From the NCBI RefSeq assembly GCF_014201315.1, contig NZ_JACHDY010000002.1, positions 310,001 through 374,000 of the forward strand: 64,000 nt of DNA, given 5' to 3'. The translations under genes and the position numbers were made by a program. Source of the stretch: Edaphobacter lichenicola. GTDB taxonomy: Bacteria > Acidobacteriota > Terriglobia > Terriglobales > Acidobacteriaceae. This document shows positions 9,136 to 17,328 of this stretch, in pieces. Position 1 is the stretch's first letter; every line of letters begins with the position of its first letter. The notes beneath the pieces are model-generated. The model was not told the DNA's origin and did no database searches. It saw only the letters and a list, made by a program, of their open reading frames with translations.

Positions 9136-9489
9136 ATGTCAAGAGAACAGAAAGTCGCTGCAGTTGAAGCTTATTTGGATTGCTTTGTAACAAAGGATTT
9201 GTCGAAGGTGTCCTTTGCCGAAGACGTAACATTTGAAGGCCCGCGCATGCCAAAGTTGACGGGGCGGCCAACTGTATTTGGATTTCTCACGCATATTCTC
9301 CCTATGGTTAAGGGTATTCAGTTAAAGCAGCACATCGTCGAAGGAGATTACGTCGCGACCGTCTTCGACATGGAGACAGTGAACGGAGTGGATCACGTCT
9401 GCGACCGAATTCACATCGTAGACGGACAGATTAAGGCGATACACGCGTTCTATTACCCAGACGAGATACCCGAGGGACAGACTAGTTAG
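9136..9489 (+). CDS. SnoaL/NTF2-like fold protein
   Basis: A 117-residue protein with the NTF2-like pattern: an N-terminal helix (KVAAVEAYLDCFVTKDL), a strand with FAEDVTFEGP, and later beta strands (GDYVATVFDMETVNGVDHV, HIVDGQIKAIHAFY). Such small cones bind ligands or act as isomerases or hydrolases; nothing here fixes the role. The ATG at 9136 is preferred over 9115 because GGGGAG lies six bases before it. The gene is flanked by unrelated genes and has somewhat lower GC than its neighbours. Confidence 0.72.
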   Translation: MSREQKVAAVEAYLDCFVTKDLSKVSFAEDVTFEGPRMPKLTGRPTVFGFLTHILPMVKGIQLKQHIVEGDYVATVFDMETVNGVDHVCDRIHIVDGQIKAIHAFYYPDEIPEGQTS

Positions 9490-10012
9490 CGCGTGCGTCT
9501 GGCAATCGCGGTGTCCCGAAAAGGGTAGCTTGTAGAGATAGTTTTAGTCCTTCTATCGACCGAAAGAGGTCCTGTCCTGACCTGGAGATTTGAGAGCAAT
9601 GCCGGGACGGACCTCAAAGTTCCGTAATCTTCCCCGGCACGGTCTCCTCCCCCAAACCCTGTCAACCCCCGAAACCCCCAAACCCCGCGTCAATCCAGCG
9701 TAAAAGCGTGGCGTATGAGTTTGCTCCAGACAGATATAATGGAAACAGAACAAGAAAGCCCCTGAGATCAACAGGGGCTTTTCTTTGACAACTGATAGGC
9801 AGATCATGGACAGCACACCGACAGGATCCCGTAACCCATTTGGATGGAATATTTTGCAAGCAACCCCTTTCAATACAATACTTTGCAGACCCACACTCCA
9901 TGCAAACCATTCAAAACAAGTATTTTAGCCGCAAAATACCCCCAGGGGGAGGGGGGAGGGGTCAGCCCCCGGCAGAATCTACAATCACCAAAAGCACCAT
10001 CAGGGAGAAGAA
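9490..10012. other. Intergenic region with a terminator and a G/C homopolymer-rich stretch
   Basis: 523 bases without a convincing gene. It holds the hairpin terminator at 9755-9785 with a TATAAT box just before it (9735-9740), and a strongly strand-biased run of C and G blocks at 9941-9970 just upstream of the ketoacyl synthase. Open frames on the minus strand here lack ribosome sites and recognisable protein sequence. Confidence 0.5.
9755..9785. terminator. Rho-independent terminator hairpin
   Basis: A ten-base-pair stem AAAGCCCCTG / CAGGGGCTTT with a seven-base loop (9765-9771), followed by TTCTTT. The reverse direction also has T-rich flanks, so it could work both ways. It lies 266 bases after the SnoaL-like gene. 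Confidence 0.6.
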
Positions 10013-11248
10013 GTGAATCGTGTCGTAGTCACCGGCCTCGGATGCATCACCCCCATCGGCAATACCGTCGCGGACTTCCGCACCTCCCTCTTCGCCGGCA
10101 CCACCGGCATCGCCCCCTTCCCCCCCTACCCCGAAGCCCCCGCCCGCGCCGCTGACGACAAGACCCAGGGCCTCCGCTTCACCCAGACCGCCGCCGTCAA
10201 AGACTTCGACGCCCGCCAGCACCTCGACTCCGGCATCCTCACCGCCACCGACCGCACCGTACACTTCGCCGTCGTAGCCGCCCGGCAGGCCGTCGCAGAG
10301 TCCCAGCTCACCAGCCACTACGCACCAGACAGAATCGCCATCGTAGTCGGCTGCGCCTGCGGGGGCCGCCAGGCCGAAGAGACCGAGACCAACAAGCTCT
10401 ACACCCGCGACGCCCGCGTCCATCCCCTCACCGTCGTCCGCACCATGGCCTCGGCCGGCGCCAGCAACATCTCCATCGACCAGAAGATCACCGGCCCAGC
10501 CCTCAACATCTCCACCGCCTGCGCCTCCGGCACCCACGCCATCGGCCTCGCCTTCCAGATGATCCGCTCCGGCATGATCGACGCGGCAATCACCGGCGGC
10601 CACGAAGCCCCCCTCACCTTCGGCTTCCTCCGCGCGTGGGACAGCATGCGAGTCGTCTCCCCCACCTACTGCCGCCCCTTCTCTGCCGACCGCGACGGCA
10701 TGACCCTCGGCGAAGGCGCCGCCATGTTCACCCTCGAAACCCTCGAGTCCGCCAGGGCCCGCAACGCCACCATCTACGCCGAGATCGTAGGCACCGGCAG
10801 CTCCGCCGACGCCAGCCACGTCACCCAGCCCCACCCCGACGGCGCAGCCGCCGCCATGCGCGCCGCCCTCAAGGACGCCAGCGCCTCATCTGATGAGGTC
10901 GGCTACCTCAGCGCCCACGGCACCGGCACCCTGGTCAACGACGTCACCGAAGCCGCCGCCATCCATCAGGTCTTCGGCCCCCTCGCATCAAAGATCCCCG
11001 TCAGCTCCACCAAATCCCTCCACGGCCACTCCATTGGAGCCAGCGGAGCCCTCGAAGCCCTCGCCACCATCCTCGCCCTCAAGGAGAGTCTCCTCCCCGC
11101 CAACACCGGCATCACCCAGGTCGACCCGGCCATCGACCTCGACATCATCCTCGGCGCCCCCCGCAAAGCCTCGCCAAAACTAGCCCTCTCCAACTCCCTC
11201 GCCTTCGGAGGCCTCAACGCCGTCCTCGCCATCCGCTCCATCGAATAA
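10013..11248 (+). CDS. Beta-ketoacyl-ACP synthase (KAS II-like)
   Basis: A 411-residue condensing enzyme of the thiolase fold. The KAS triad is present: Cys170 in ISTACASGTH, His302 in LSAHGTGT and His339 in KSLHGHSIGASG, with the conserved lysine at 334. It is not the housekeeping FabF copy (see 15433): the sequences differ considerably and it begins with GTG, with an AGGGAGAAG ribosome site. Placed 3.6 kb from the type III polyketide synthase/acyl-carrier genes, it could make a dedicated fatty starter, but separate genes lie between. Cytoplasmic. Confidence 0.92.
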   Translation: MNRVVVTGLGCITPIGNTVADFRTSLFAGTTGIAPFPPYPEAPARAADDKTQGLRFTQTAAVKDFDARQHLDSGILTATDRTVHFAVVAARQAVAESQLTSHYAPDRIAIVVGCACGGRQAEETETNKLYTRDARVHPLTVVRTMASAGASNISIDQKITGPALNISTACASGTHAIGLAFQMIRSGMIDAAITGGHEAPLTFGFLRAWDSMRVVSPTYCRPFSADRDGMTLGEGAAMFTLETLESARARNATIYAEIVGTGSSADASHVTQPHPDGAAAAMRAALKDASASSDEVGYLSAHGTGTLVNDVTEAAAIHQVFGPLASKIPVSSTKSLHGHSIGASGALEALATILALKESLLPANTGITQVDPAIDLDIILGAPRKASPKLALSNSLAFGGLNAVLAIRSIE

Positions 11249-11259
11249 ATCAAAAAAAG

Positions 11260-12807
11260 TCACTCAACCCGCGCGGGCGTCGGCCTTCCCTCAATCAGCA
11301 ACGCCGCACTCAAAGCACTCGCCACCGAGAGCCCCACTGCAATCCACAGCACCACCCCATAAGCACTGACAAACGACTCCCCAATCAGCCGCTGCACCCG
11401 CACATCGTCACTCTTCGCGGCAGCCAGCTTCGCCCTCTGGGCCTCGACACTCTGCCGCTCCGCCGCAGGCAGCCCCAGCTCATCGAGCCCCCGTCCCAGC
11501 CTCCCGTTGAACGTCAAAGAAAACACCAGCCCCATCACCGCAACCGCCAGCAACCCCGCCACGCGCGACACCGCATTATTGATCCCAGAAGCCACACCAG
11601 CCCGGCTCTGATCGATCGAACTCATTACCGTAGTCGTCAACGGAGCCACGCTCACCGCCAACCCCAGCCCAAGCACAATCACCGCCGGAAACACTGTCGA
11701 CCAGTAAGAACCACCCATCCCACCCCGCCGAAACAAACCAAATCCCAGCCCCGAGATCAACGGCCCAACGATAAGCGGAAGCCGCGCCCCATACTTCACA
11801 ATCAACCCACCCGACCAGCGCGACAGCACAAAGATCAACAAGATCAGCGGAAGCAACGCCCCACCCGCCTGCGTAGCCGAGTAGTGCTGCACCTGGATCA
11901 GATCCAACGGCAGAAAAAACAACGCCCCACCCAGGGCCCCATACAAAAACAACGTCATCAGATTCGCCCCGCTGAAGGTCCGCGATCGAAACAGCCCCAG
12001 CGGCAGCATCGGAGCCTCAGACCGCGATTCCACCACAAAGAACGCCGCAAGAGCCGCCACGCCAACCACTCCAGCAACCACCGCCCGCCTCCCACCGCCC
12101 CCAGCCTCAATCAAGCCAAACGTAATCCCGCACAATCCCACCGTAGCCAGAGCCGCCCCCCACCCATCCAGCCTCTGCACCATCCCCTCATCGCGACTCT
12201 CCGGCACCCGTGCCAAAGAGATCAACACCACCAGCCCCGCCAGCGGCAAGTTGATAAAGAACACCCAACGCCAAGAGAGATGCTCGATCAACCAACCACC
12301 GAGCACGGGCCCCACAGCCGTAGTGATCGCAGTAAACCCCGACCACGTCCCGATCGCACTCCCTCTCTCCTCTGCGCAGAATGACGAACTGATCAGCGCA
12401 AGGCTACCCGGCACCAGCAAAGCCCCACCCACTCCCTGCAACCCCCGCGCCACAATCAGCGCACGAACATCGTCAGCAAACCCGCACCACGCCGAAGCCC
12501 CGGCAAACAGCACCACCCCAATCAAAAAGATCTTCCGCCGCCCATAGAGATCGCCGAGCGACCCGCCCACCAGCAGCAGCGCCGCCAAAAATAACGCATA
12601 AGCCTCAACCACCCACTGCACATCGGTCACAGTCGCATTCAGAGCACTCTGCAACGCCGGCAGCGCAACGTTCACCACCGTCCCATCGATGAACACCATG
12701 CTCGATCCAAGAATCGTCGCCGCGAGCACCCACACTCCGCCCCGCGTCTTCTCCGGTGCTGAGGCCAAACTGCGCATCGCACCTTCTTCACAAGGCAAAT
12801 TCGGCAT
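11260..12807 (-). CDS. MFS drug/lipid exporter, DHA2 (14-helix) family
   Basis: A 515-residue inner-membrane antiporter with about fourteen hydrophobic segments. Family marks: FIDGTVVNVALPAL in helix 1, the motif A loop GSLGDLYGRRKIF, motif C-like GPVLGGWLIEHLSWRW and the FINLPL segment of EmrB/QacA proteins. The start at 12807 is taken from where homology begins; a shorter start at 12777 has a better ribosome site (GAAGG). It converges on the ketoacyl synthase gene with only 11 bases between stops. A role exporting a lipid or toxic compound is a family-level inference. Confidence 0.92.
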   Translation of the reverse strand: MPNLPCEEGAMRSLASAPEKTRGGVWVLAATILGSSMVFIDGTVVNVALPALQSALNATVTDVQWVVEAYALFLAALLLVGGSLGDLYGRRKIFLIGVVLFAGASAWCGFADDVRALIVARGLQGVGGALLVPGSLALISSSFCAEERGSAIGTWSGFTAITTAVGPVLGGWLIEHLSWRWVFFINLPLAGLVVLISLARVPESRDEGMVQRLDGWGAALATVGLCGITFGLIEAGGGGRRAVVAGVVGVAALAAFFVVESRSEAPMLPLGLFRSRTFSGANLMTLFLYGALGGALFFLPLDLIQVQHYSATQAGGALLPLILLIFVLSRWSGGLIVKYGARLPLIVGPLISGLGFGLFRRGGMGGSYWSTVFPAVIVLGLGLAVSVAPLTTTVMSSIDQSRAGVASGINNAVSRVAGLLAVAVMGLVFSLTFNGRLGRGLDELGLPAAERQSVEAQRAKLAAAKSDDVRVQRLIGESFVSAYGVVLWIAVGLSVASALSAALLIEGRPTPARVE

Positions 12808-13082
12808 GATCTTTTTACCCCGCCGCCGCAGATGATACCAGCATTCAGCAATGACGCCCTTCCTGCCGACAGTGCGCCTCTCTCCCAAGACTTCGCTTCT
12901 CCGCTGCCCAATGCACCTTCATACAGTTTCAATGGCGTCGCGGGCATTCACGCGTACGCACACGATCGTTTCTGTTTCCTTAAGCAGTAGCACTAAAAAT
13001 ACTTATCGGCGGGCTATACTGCTCGCAACGGAACCGGTTTTATAAGGCCTTCCGAATGTGGCACTCATTCCATGGAGCAGCA

Positions 13083-13808
13083 ATGCCTCTAAAGCAGATC
13101 GCACTGAAGTACCTTCCCGATTCTGTCCTCAAGCCTGTTCGTGCCCGTCATTACCAGGACCAGTTGAAGCATTACGACCTCAACGATGAGCCCGATCTCC
13201 TAGGTTGCAAAGCGCTCCTGCGTGCCGGCGATGTCGTGTTCGACATTGGCGCCAACATCGGTGTCTACACCCGTTTCTGTTCGGAGTTCGTTGGCCCAAC
13301 CGGACAGATTCATTCCCTTGAACCCGTCCCCGAGACCTTCTCTTACCTCACCTCCAACGTCCGCGCCCTCAACCTCCCCAACGTCACCTGCTACAACCTT
13401 GCCGCCTCGGACCGTGACCAGGACCACGCCGCAATGAGCATGCCGCAGTACGCCTCGGGAGGCGCAAACATCTACGAGTCCACCCTCTCAGAGACGGGAG
13501 ACATTCCCGTCAAAGTAACGCGACTCGACACCCTCTTTCCAACTCTCAGCCCGCGGCTCATCAAGTGCGATGTCGAGGGGCACGAGATCCCATGCATCAA
13601 CGGCGCGCTCGAGCTGATCGCTCGTTCCCGTCCCGTATGGGTTGTTGAGGTCTCCAGCTCTCGCACCTTCGAGCTCTTCGCCTCGCTCGACTACGATGCA
13701 TACATCTACGAACACGGTACCTTCCGGATCGTGACTCCCTCCGACAAAACACCAAACTACTTCTTCCTTCCTCACGAGCAGAGCTCTTTGGTGAGCAATC
13801 CCGCTTAG
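13083..13808 (+). CDS. FkbM family SAM-dependent methyltransferase
   Basis: A 241-residue methyltransferase. The SAM-binding motif DVVFDIGANIGVYT is at about residues 57-70 and the FkbM-type LKCDVEGHE-like motif appears as LIKCDVEGHEIPCINGALELI. Family members O-methylate sugars or polyketides, commonly in polysaccharide clusters. The ATG at 13083 is used because GGAGCAGCA precedes it; an upstream ATG at 13056 lacks this. It sits upstream of a decayed barrel gene and a glycosyltransferase. Confidence 0.9.
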   Translation: MPLKQIALKYLPDSVLKPVRARHYQDQLKHYDLNDEPDLLGCKALLRAGDVVFDIGANIGVYTRFCSEFVGPTGQIHSLEPVPETFSYLTSNVRALNLPNVTCYNLAASDRDQDHAAMSMPQYASGGANIYESTLSETGDIPVKVTRLDTLFPTLSPRLIKCDVEGHEIPCINGALELIARSRPVWVVEVSSSRTFELFASLDYDAYIYEHGTFRIVTPSDKTPNYFFLPHEQSSLVSNPA

Positions 13809-14039
13809 GGCTTGAGGGATCGTGACACTAGCTGCTGCCAGCCTCGGGATTCTAGAGGCGGAGCAGCAACGCGAACAGCCATCTCCTCCATTTCACCTAA
13901 TCAAATCGTCCTCCGTGGCCACTTCATCGGAGCCGACAGCCGCCTAATTTTCTTTCCTAAACTTCGCTCCCGACGAGCCCGCTCCTACGTCGGCCAACGT
14001 CCGTTACTTGTGCAGCATCAAGGCTTACAGCTAACCTTA

Positions 14040-14553
14040 ATTCACGAGACGGCTAACATCCTCCCCCTCCTTCTACTGTCAACTCTTACCGCCTGTCTTC
14101 ATGCACAGGCGAAACTCGCCATCTCGAAATTTGCCATCTATGGAACAGTGGAGGCGAAAAGAGCCTTCCCAACCAAGGCTGGACCACTGCCGGAACCGTG
14201 GGTCTTTACGTAGGCGTCGCGAACCTGGGCCCCATCGCACTAGCAGTCGACGGTCGCGCCGATCTCTCCAGCAACCTCAATAGCGGCCTCATCGGCCTCG
14301 CCTCGCCGTTCATCTCCCAGCCTTCCCCCTCAAGCCATACGCCGAAATTCTCATCGGAGGTTCCAGCTACAGCAAAACCGCAGCTGGTCTAAAAGATCCC
14401 AGCCAGTTCACCTCCCGTGCAGTCTTCGGTGCCGATACAACGATCCTTCCCCACATCGACTGGCGCATCGCCGACTTCAGCTATAGCCTCAATAACTCCT
14501 CGAACGGTGACAACGCAAAGACTCTCACCACAGGGCTGGTCCTGCGCTTCTAG
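14040..14553 (+). pseudogene. Frameshifted outer-membrane beta-barrel protein
   Basis: Three successive reading frames together read as one small barrel protein. A signal peptide (ILPLLLLSTLTACLHAQ) is in the first frame at ~14055-14107. The middle (SLPNQGWTTAGTVGLYVGV... to GLIGL) is in the second frame to ~14298. The C-terminal part (LAVHLPAFPLKPYAEILIGG... ending TTGLVLRF) is in the third, stopping at 14553. The last shift fits a single-base deletion near 14299: restoring one C gives GLIGLRLAVHLPAF. The terminal aromatic strand ending in Phe is the outer-membrane insertion signal. No start codon precedes the signal peptide closely, and the region between residues ~25 and 45 appears shortened. 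Not functional as it stands. Confidence 0.75.
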
Positions 14554-14611
14554 ACTCAAGTCCTGCGCTTCTAGTCTCAACCGGAGATCATCGCGATACC
14601 ATAGTCGATAG

Positions 14612-15430
14612 ATGATCTCCGTTCTCATCCTCACCCGCAACGAGCAGCACGATCTCCCCGACTGCCTCTCCTCCGTCTCCTGGTCCGACGACATTCACGT
14701 CTTCGACTCCCACTCCACAGACAACACCGTCGAGATCGCCAATGCCGCCGGCGCCCACATCCACACCCGCACGTTCGACGACTACGCCACCCATCGCAAC
14801 GCCGCCCTCACTACCATCCCCTTCAAACACACCTGGGTCTTCATCCTCGACGCCGACGAGCGCCCCACCCCAGAGCTCTCTCGCGAGATGCAACAACTCT
14901 CCCTCGCCGCTCCCGACCAGACCGCAGCCTTCCGAGTACGGCGCCGTGACTTCCTCTTCGGCACCTGGCTCAAACACGCGCAGATCTCTCCGTTCTACAT
15001 CCGCCTCGTACGCCCCGAGCACGCCCGCTACACCCGCGCCATCAACGAAGTCCTTGAGATCGACGGTCCCGTAGCCCAGCTCAGCTACCCACTCGATCAC
15101 TACCCCTTCTCCAAGGGCATCGTCCGCTGGATCGAGAAGCACAACCTCTACTCCACCATGGAGGCTGAGCTCATCGTCCGCAATCAAGGCCTGCAAAATC
15201 CCTCCTTCATCACAGCCTTCCGCGACCCAGACTTCCACACCCGGCGCCTCCACCAGAAGGCCATCTTCTACCGCCTGCCCGGACGCCCTCTCCTCAAGTG
15301 GCTCTACATGGTCTTCTTCCGCGGAGCGATCCTCGACGGGAGCGCTGGCCTCACCTACGCCACCCTCCAGGCCTTCTACGAGTACCTCATCGTCCTCAAG
15401 ACCAAAGAGCTGCGCAGCGGCGGAGCATAA
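14612..15430 (+). CDS. Family 2 glycosyltransferase (WaaE-like)
   Basis: A 272-residue GT-A fold transferase. Visible marks: the N-terminal strand ISVLILTRNEQHDLPDCL, a nucleotide-binding FDSHSTDNT segment, the metal-binding FILDADERPTPEL (DxD), and the lipid-A-core type segment LYSTMEAELI. Family members such as WaaE add sugars to lipopolysaccharide core or glycolipids at the inner face of the membrane. It starts 58 bases after the barrel pseudogene and its stop is two bases from the convergent fabF stop. The donor and acceptor cannot be assigned. Confidence 0.9.
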   Translation: MISVLILTRNEQHDLPDCLSSVSWSDDIHVFDSHSTDNTVEIANAAGAHIHTRTFDDYATHRNAALTTIPFKHTWVFILDADERPTPELSREMQQLSLAAPDQTAAFRVRRRDFLFGTWLKHAQISPFYIRLVRPEHARYTRAINEVLEIDGPVAQLSYPLDHYPFSKGIVRWIEKHNLYSTMEAELIVRNQGLQNPSFITAFRDPDFHTRRLHQKAIFYRLPGRPLLKWLYMVFFRGAILDGSAGLTYATLQAFYEYLIVLKTKELRSGGA

Positions 15431-15432
15431 AC

Positions 15433-16704
15433 TCATCCCTCAGAGTGATGTACCCGGAAGATCAGCGAAGCGTTCGTCCCTCCAAATCCGAACGAGTTCG
15501 ACATCGCATACTCCATCGGCACGCTGACAGCTTTGTCCCTCACTAATCCAAACTTAACCACCTCATCCAGATCTTCGATGTTCGTAGTCGGAGGAGCGAT
15601 CTGATCCCGCAGCGCCAGCACCGTAATGCCCGCCTCAAGACTCCCCGCACCACCCAGCAGATGTCCCGTCATCGACTTCGTCGAACTCACCAGAAGACTC
15701 TTCGCGTGATCCCCAAACGTCTCGTCGATCGCCCGCGCTTCCGCTCTGTCTCCCAGCGGAGTAGACGTAGCATGCGCATTCAAATACTGAATCGCGCTCG
15801 GCTCGAGATCAGCATCCTTGAGCGCCAACTGCATCACACGCCGAACTCCGCGCCCATCCTCCGGCGGAGCGTTCGTATGAAATGCATCCGAGTTCGCAGC
15901 ATAGCCCACAATCTCAGCCAGTATCGTAGCTTCTCGCTTCAGCGCATGCTCCCGCTCCTCAAGCACAAGAACTCCCGCGCCCTCGCCCACAACAAATCCG
16001 TCGCGCCCGCGATCCCACGGCCGTGAAGCCCGCGCCGGATCATCATTGCGCGTCGACAGAGCCCGCATCGCACCGAACCCACCCACCGAAAGAGGCGTGA
16101 CCGCAGCTTCACTCCCGCCGCAGATCATCGCATCCGCATCGCCCCTCTGAAGTATCCTGAACGCCTCACCAACTCCATGCGCCCCAGTCGTACACGCAGT
16201 GGCACACGTCAGGTTCGGTCCGGTAGCCCCGTAACGTATCGAGATCTGACCCGCCGCCAGATTAGCGATCGTCGCCGTAATAAAGAACGGCGAAATCCTA
16301 TCGGGGCCGCCACTCTGCAGCTTCGTATGCTCCCGCTCGATCACCTCGAACGCCCCAATCCCGCTGCCGACGTACACGCCCACGCGCTCCGCATCCTCAG
16401 CCGACATATCCAGTCCCGACTGCTCCATCGCAAACTGCGCCGCAGCCATCGCAAACTGAATGAAGCGCCCCATCTTCTTCACCTCCTTGCGATCGACAAA
16501 GTTCTCAGCAACAAATCCCTTTACCTCTCCGGCAAACTGGCAGCTGAATCTCTCCGGATCAAACAGTGAAATTCTGTCGATACCGGAGTCCCCTCTTTGC
16601 AGCGCGGCCCAGGTCGCTTCCGTGCCAACCCCTACCGGACTCACCAGCCCAACCCCCGTCACCACAACGCGAAACTGCTCTCTCATATCTGTCTTCGAAG
16701 TCAT
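15433..16704 (-). CDS. fabF: 3-oxoacyl-ACP synthase II
   Basis: A 423-residue fatty-acid elongation condensing enzyme, close to the normal FabF length. It has the start motif VVVTGVGLVSPVG, the active cysteine in TCATACTTGAHGVG, the first histidine in YLNAHATSTPLGD and the second in TKSMTGHLLGGAG. The start at 16704 has GAGGAG just upstream; the ATG at 16686 is an alternative and loses only six residues. No acpP partner gene is adjacent, so it is isolated from the usual fab operon. Cytoplasmic, type II fatty acid synthesis. Confidence 0.94.
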   Translation of the reverse strand: MTSKTDMREQFRVVVTGVGLVSPVGVGTEATWAALQRGDSGIDRISLFDPERFSCQFAGEVKGFVAENFVDRKEVKKMGRFIQFAMAAAQFAMEQSGLDMSAEDAERVGVYVGSGIGAFEVIEREHTKLQSGGPDRISPFFITATIANLAAGQISIRYGATGPNLTCATACTTGAHGVGEAFRILQRGDADAMICGGSEAAVTPLSVGGFGAMRALSTRNDDPARASRPWDRGRDGFVVGEGAGVLVLEEREHALKREATILAEIVGYAANSDAFHTNAPPEDGRGVRRVMQLALKDADLEPSAIQYLNAHATSTPLGDRAEARAIDETFGDHAKSLLVSSTKSMTGHLLGGAGSLEAGITVLALRDQIAPPTTNIEDLDEVVKFGLVRDKAVSVPMEYAMSNSFGFGGTNASLIFRVHHSEG

Positions 16705-17328
16705 CCAACTCCTCTTTTCGCAACGGGCAGCCATCACCTCGCACGTCGAACGCCTGTCCTTCGAAGACAAACAGCTGTCTCGAAAAACATTTTATTTACA
16801 TGATAATCATAATTTATTTCTACCAAATCTAGAGAGAGCCTTGAAAGCGAAGTCACCCAGACTCCAACGCGAAATCGGCCCAACAACTCGCAATCATCTG
16901 TCTGAAAAAGACTCCCAAAAAGCGATGCGTCGCCCGAAACTGGAACCGACTTCGCAAAGTTATGTCGACTCACGCTCCCGCCAGACAGCCCTGCAAAACC
17001 CGTCGGCAACGCTTCGCAGTCAGACTTCCTCTCGACTCTCAAAGTTACAAATCTTTTTCTCCCAATCTGAGATCCCTGTCTTTCAGGCCGTTAAATTCGT
17101 TGTGTAATATCTCAAAAAAATTCTTGCAATATTCGTGAAAGCCATTTACGGTTGGCTCACTCTTTCTTAATTTGCCGTTTTCGCCACACTTCTAGCAGCC
17201 GCTTGGCCCTTGGAACACAGTGACGCACCCGCAGCATTCCGCTGCGACGCCGGCTTGTTGTCTAAAACGACTTCAAAAAATCGCTTAAGAGCGATCAAGG
17301 AGATTCTTTGTCTTTTTTCGGAGGTCCT
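16705..17328. other. Long intergenic region before the TonB-dependent receptor
   Basis: 624 bases with lower GC than the neighbours and no credible gene. It separates divergent fabF and the receptor and must contain both promoters. The only promoter-like signal I can point to for the receptor is at 17124-17152. About 175 bases of leader lie between that and the start codon. Confidence 0.5.
17124..17152 (+). promoter_or_regulatory. Candidate promoter of the orphan TonB-dependent receptor
   Basis: TTGCAA (17124-17129), 17-base spacer, TACGGT (17147-17152). The weak TAC-GT type -10 resembles the -10 boxes of the sugar-locus promoters. It predicts a leader of about 170 bases. Confidence 0.35.

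Noticed and set aside
9553-9910. Overlapping minus-strand frames between the SnoaL-like and ketoacyl synthase genes
   Set aside because: They run through a terminator hairpin, lack ribosome sites and have odd Cys/Phe composition.
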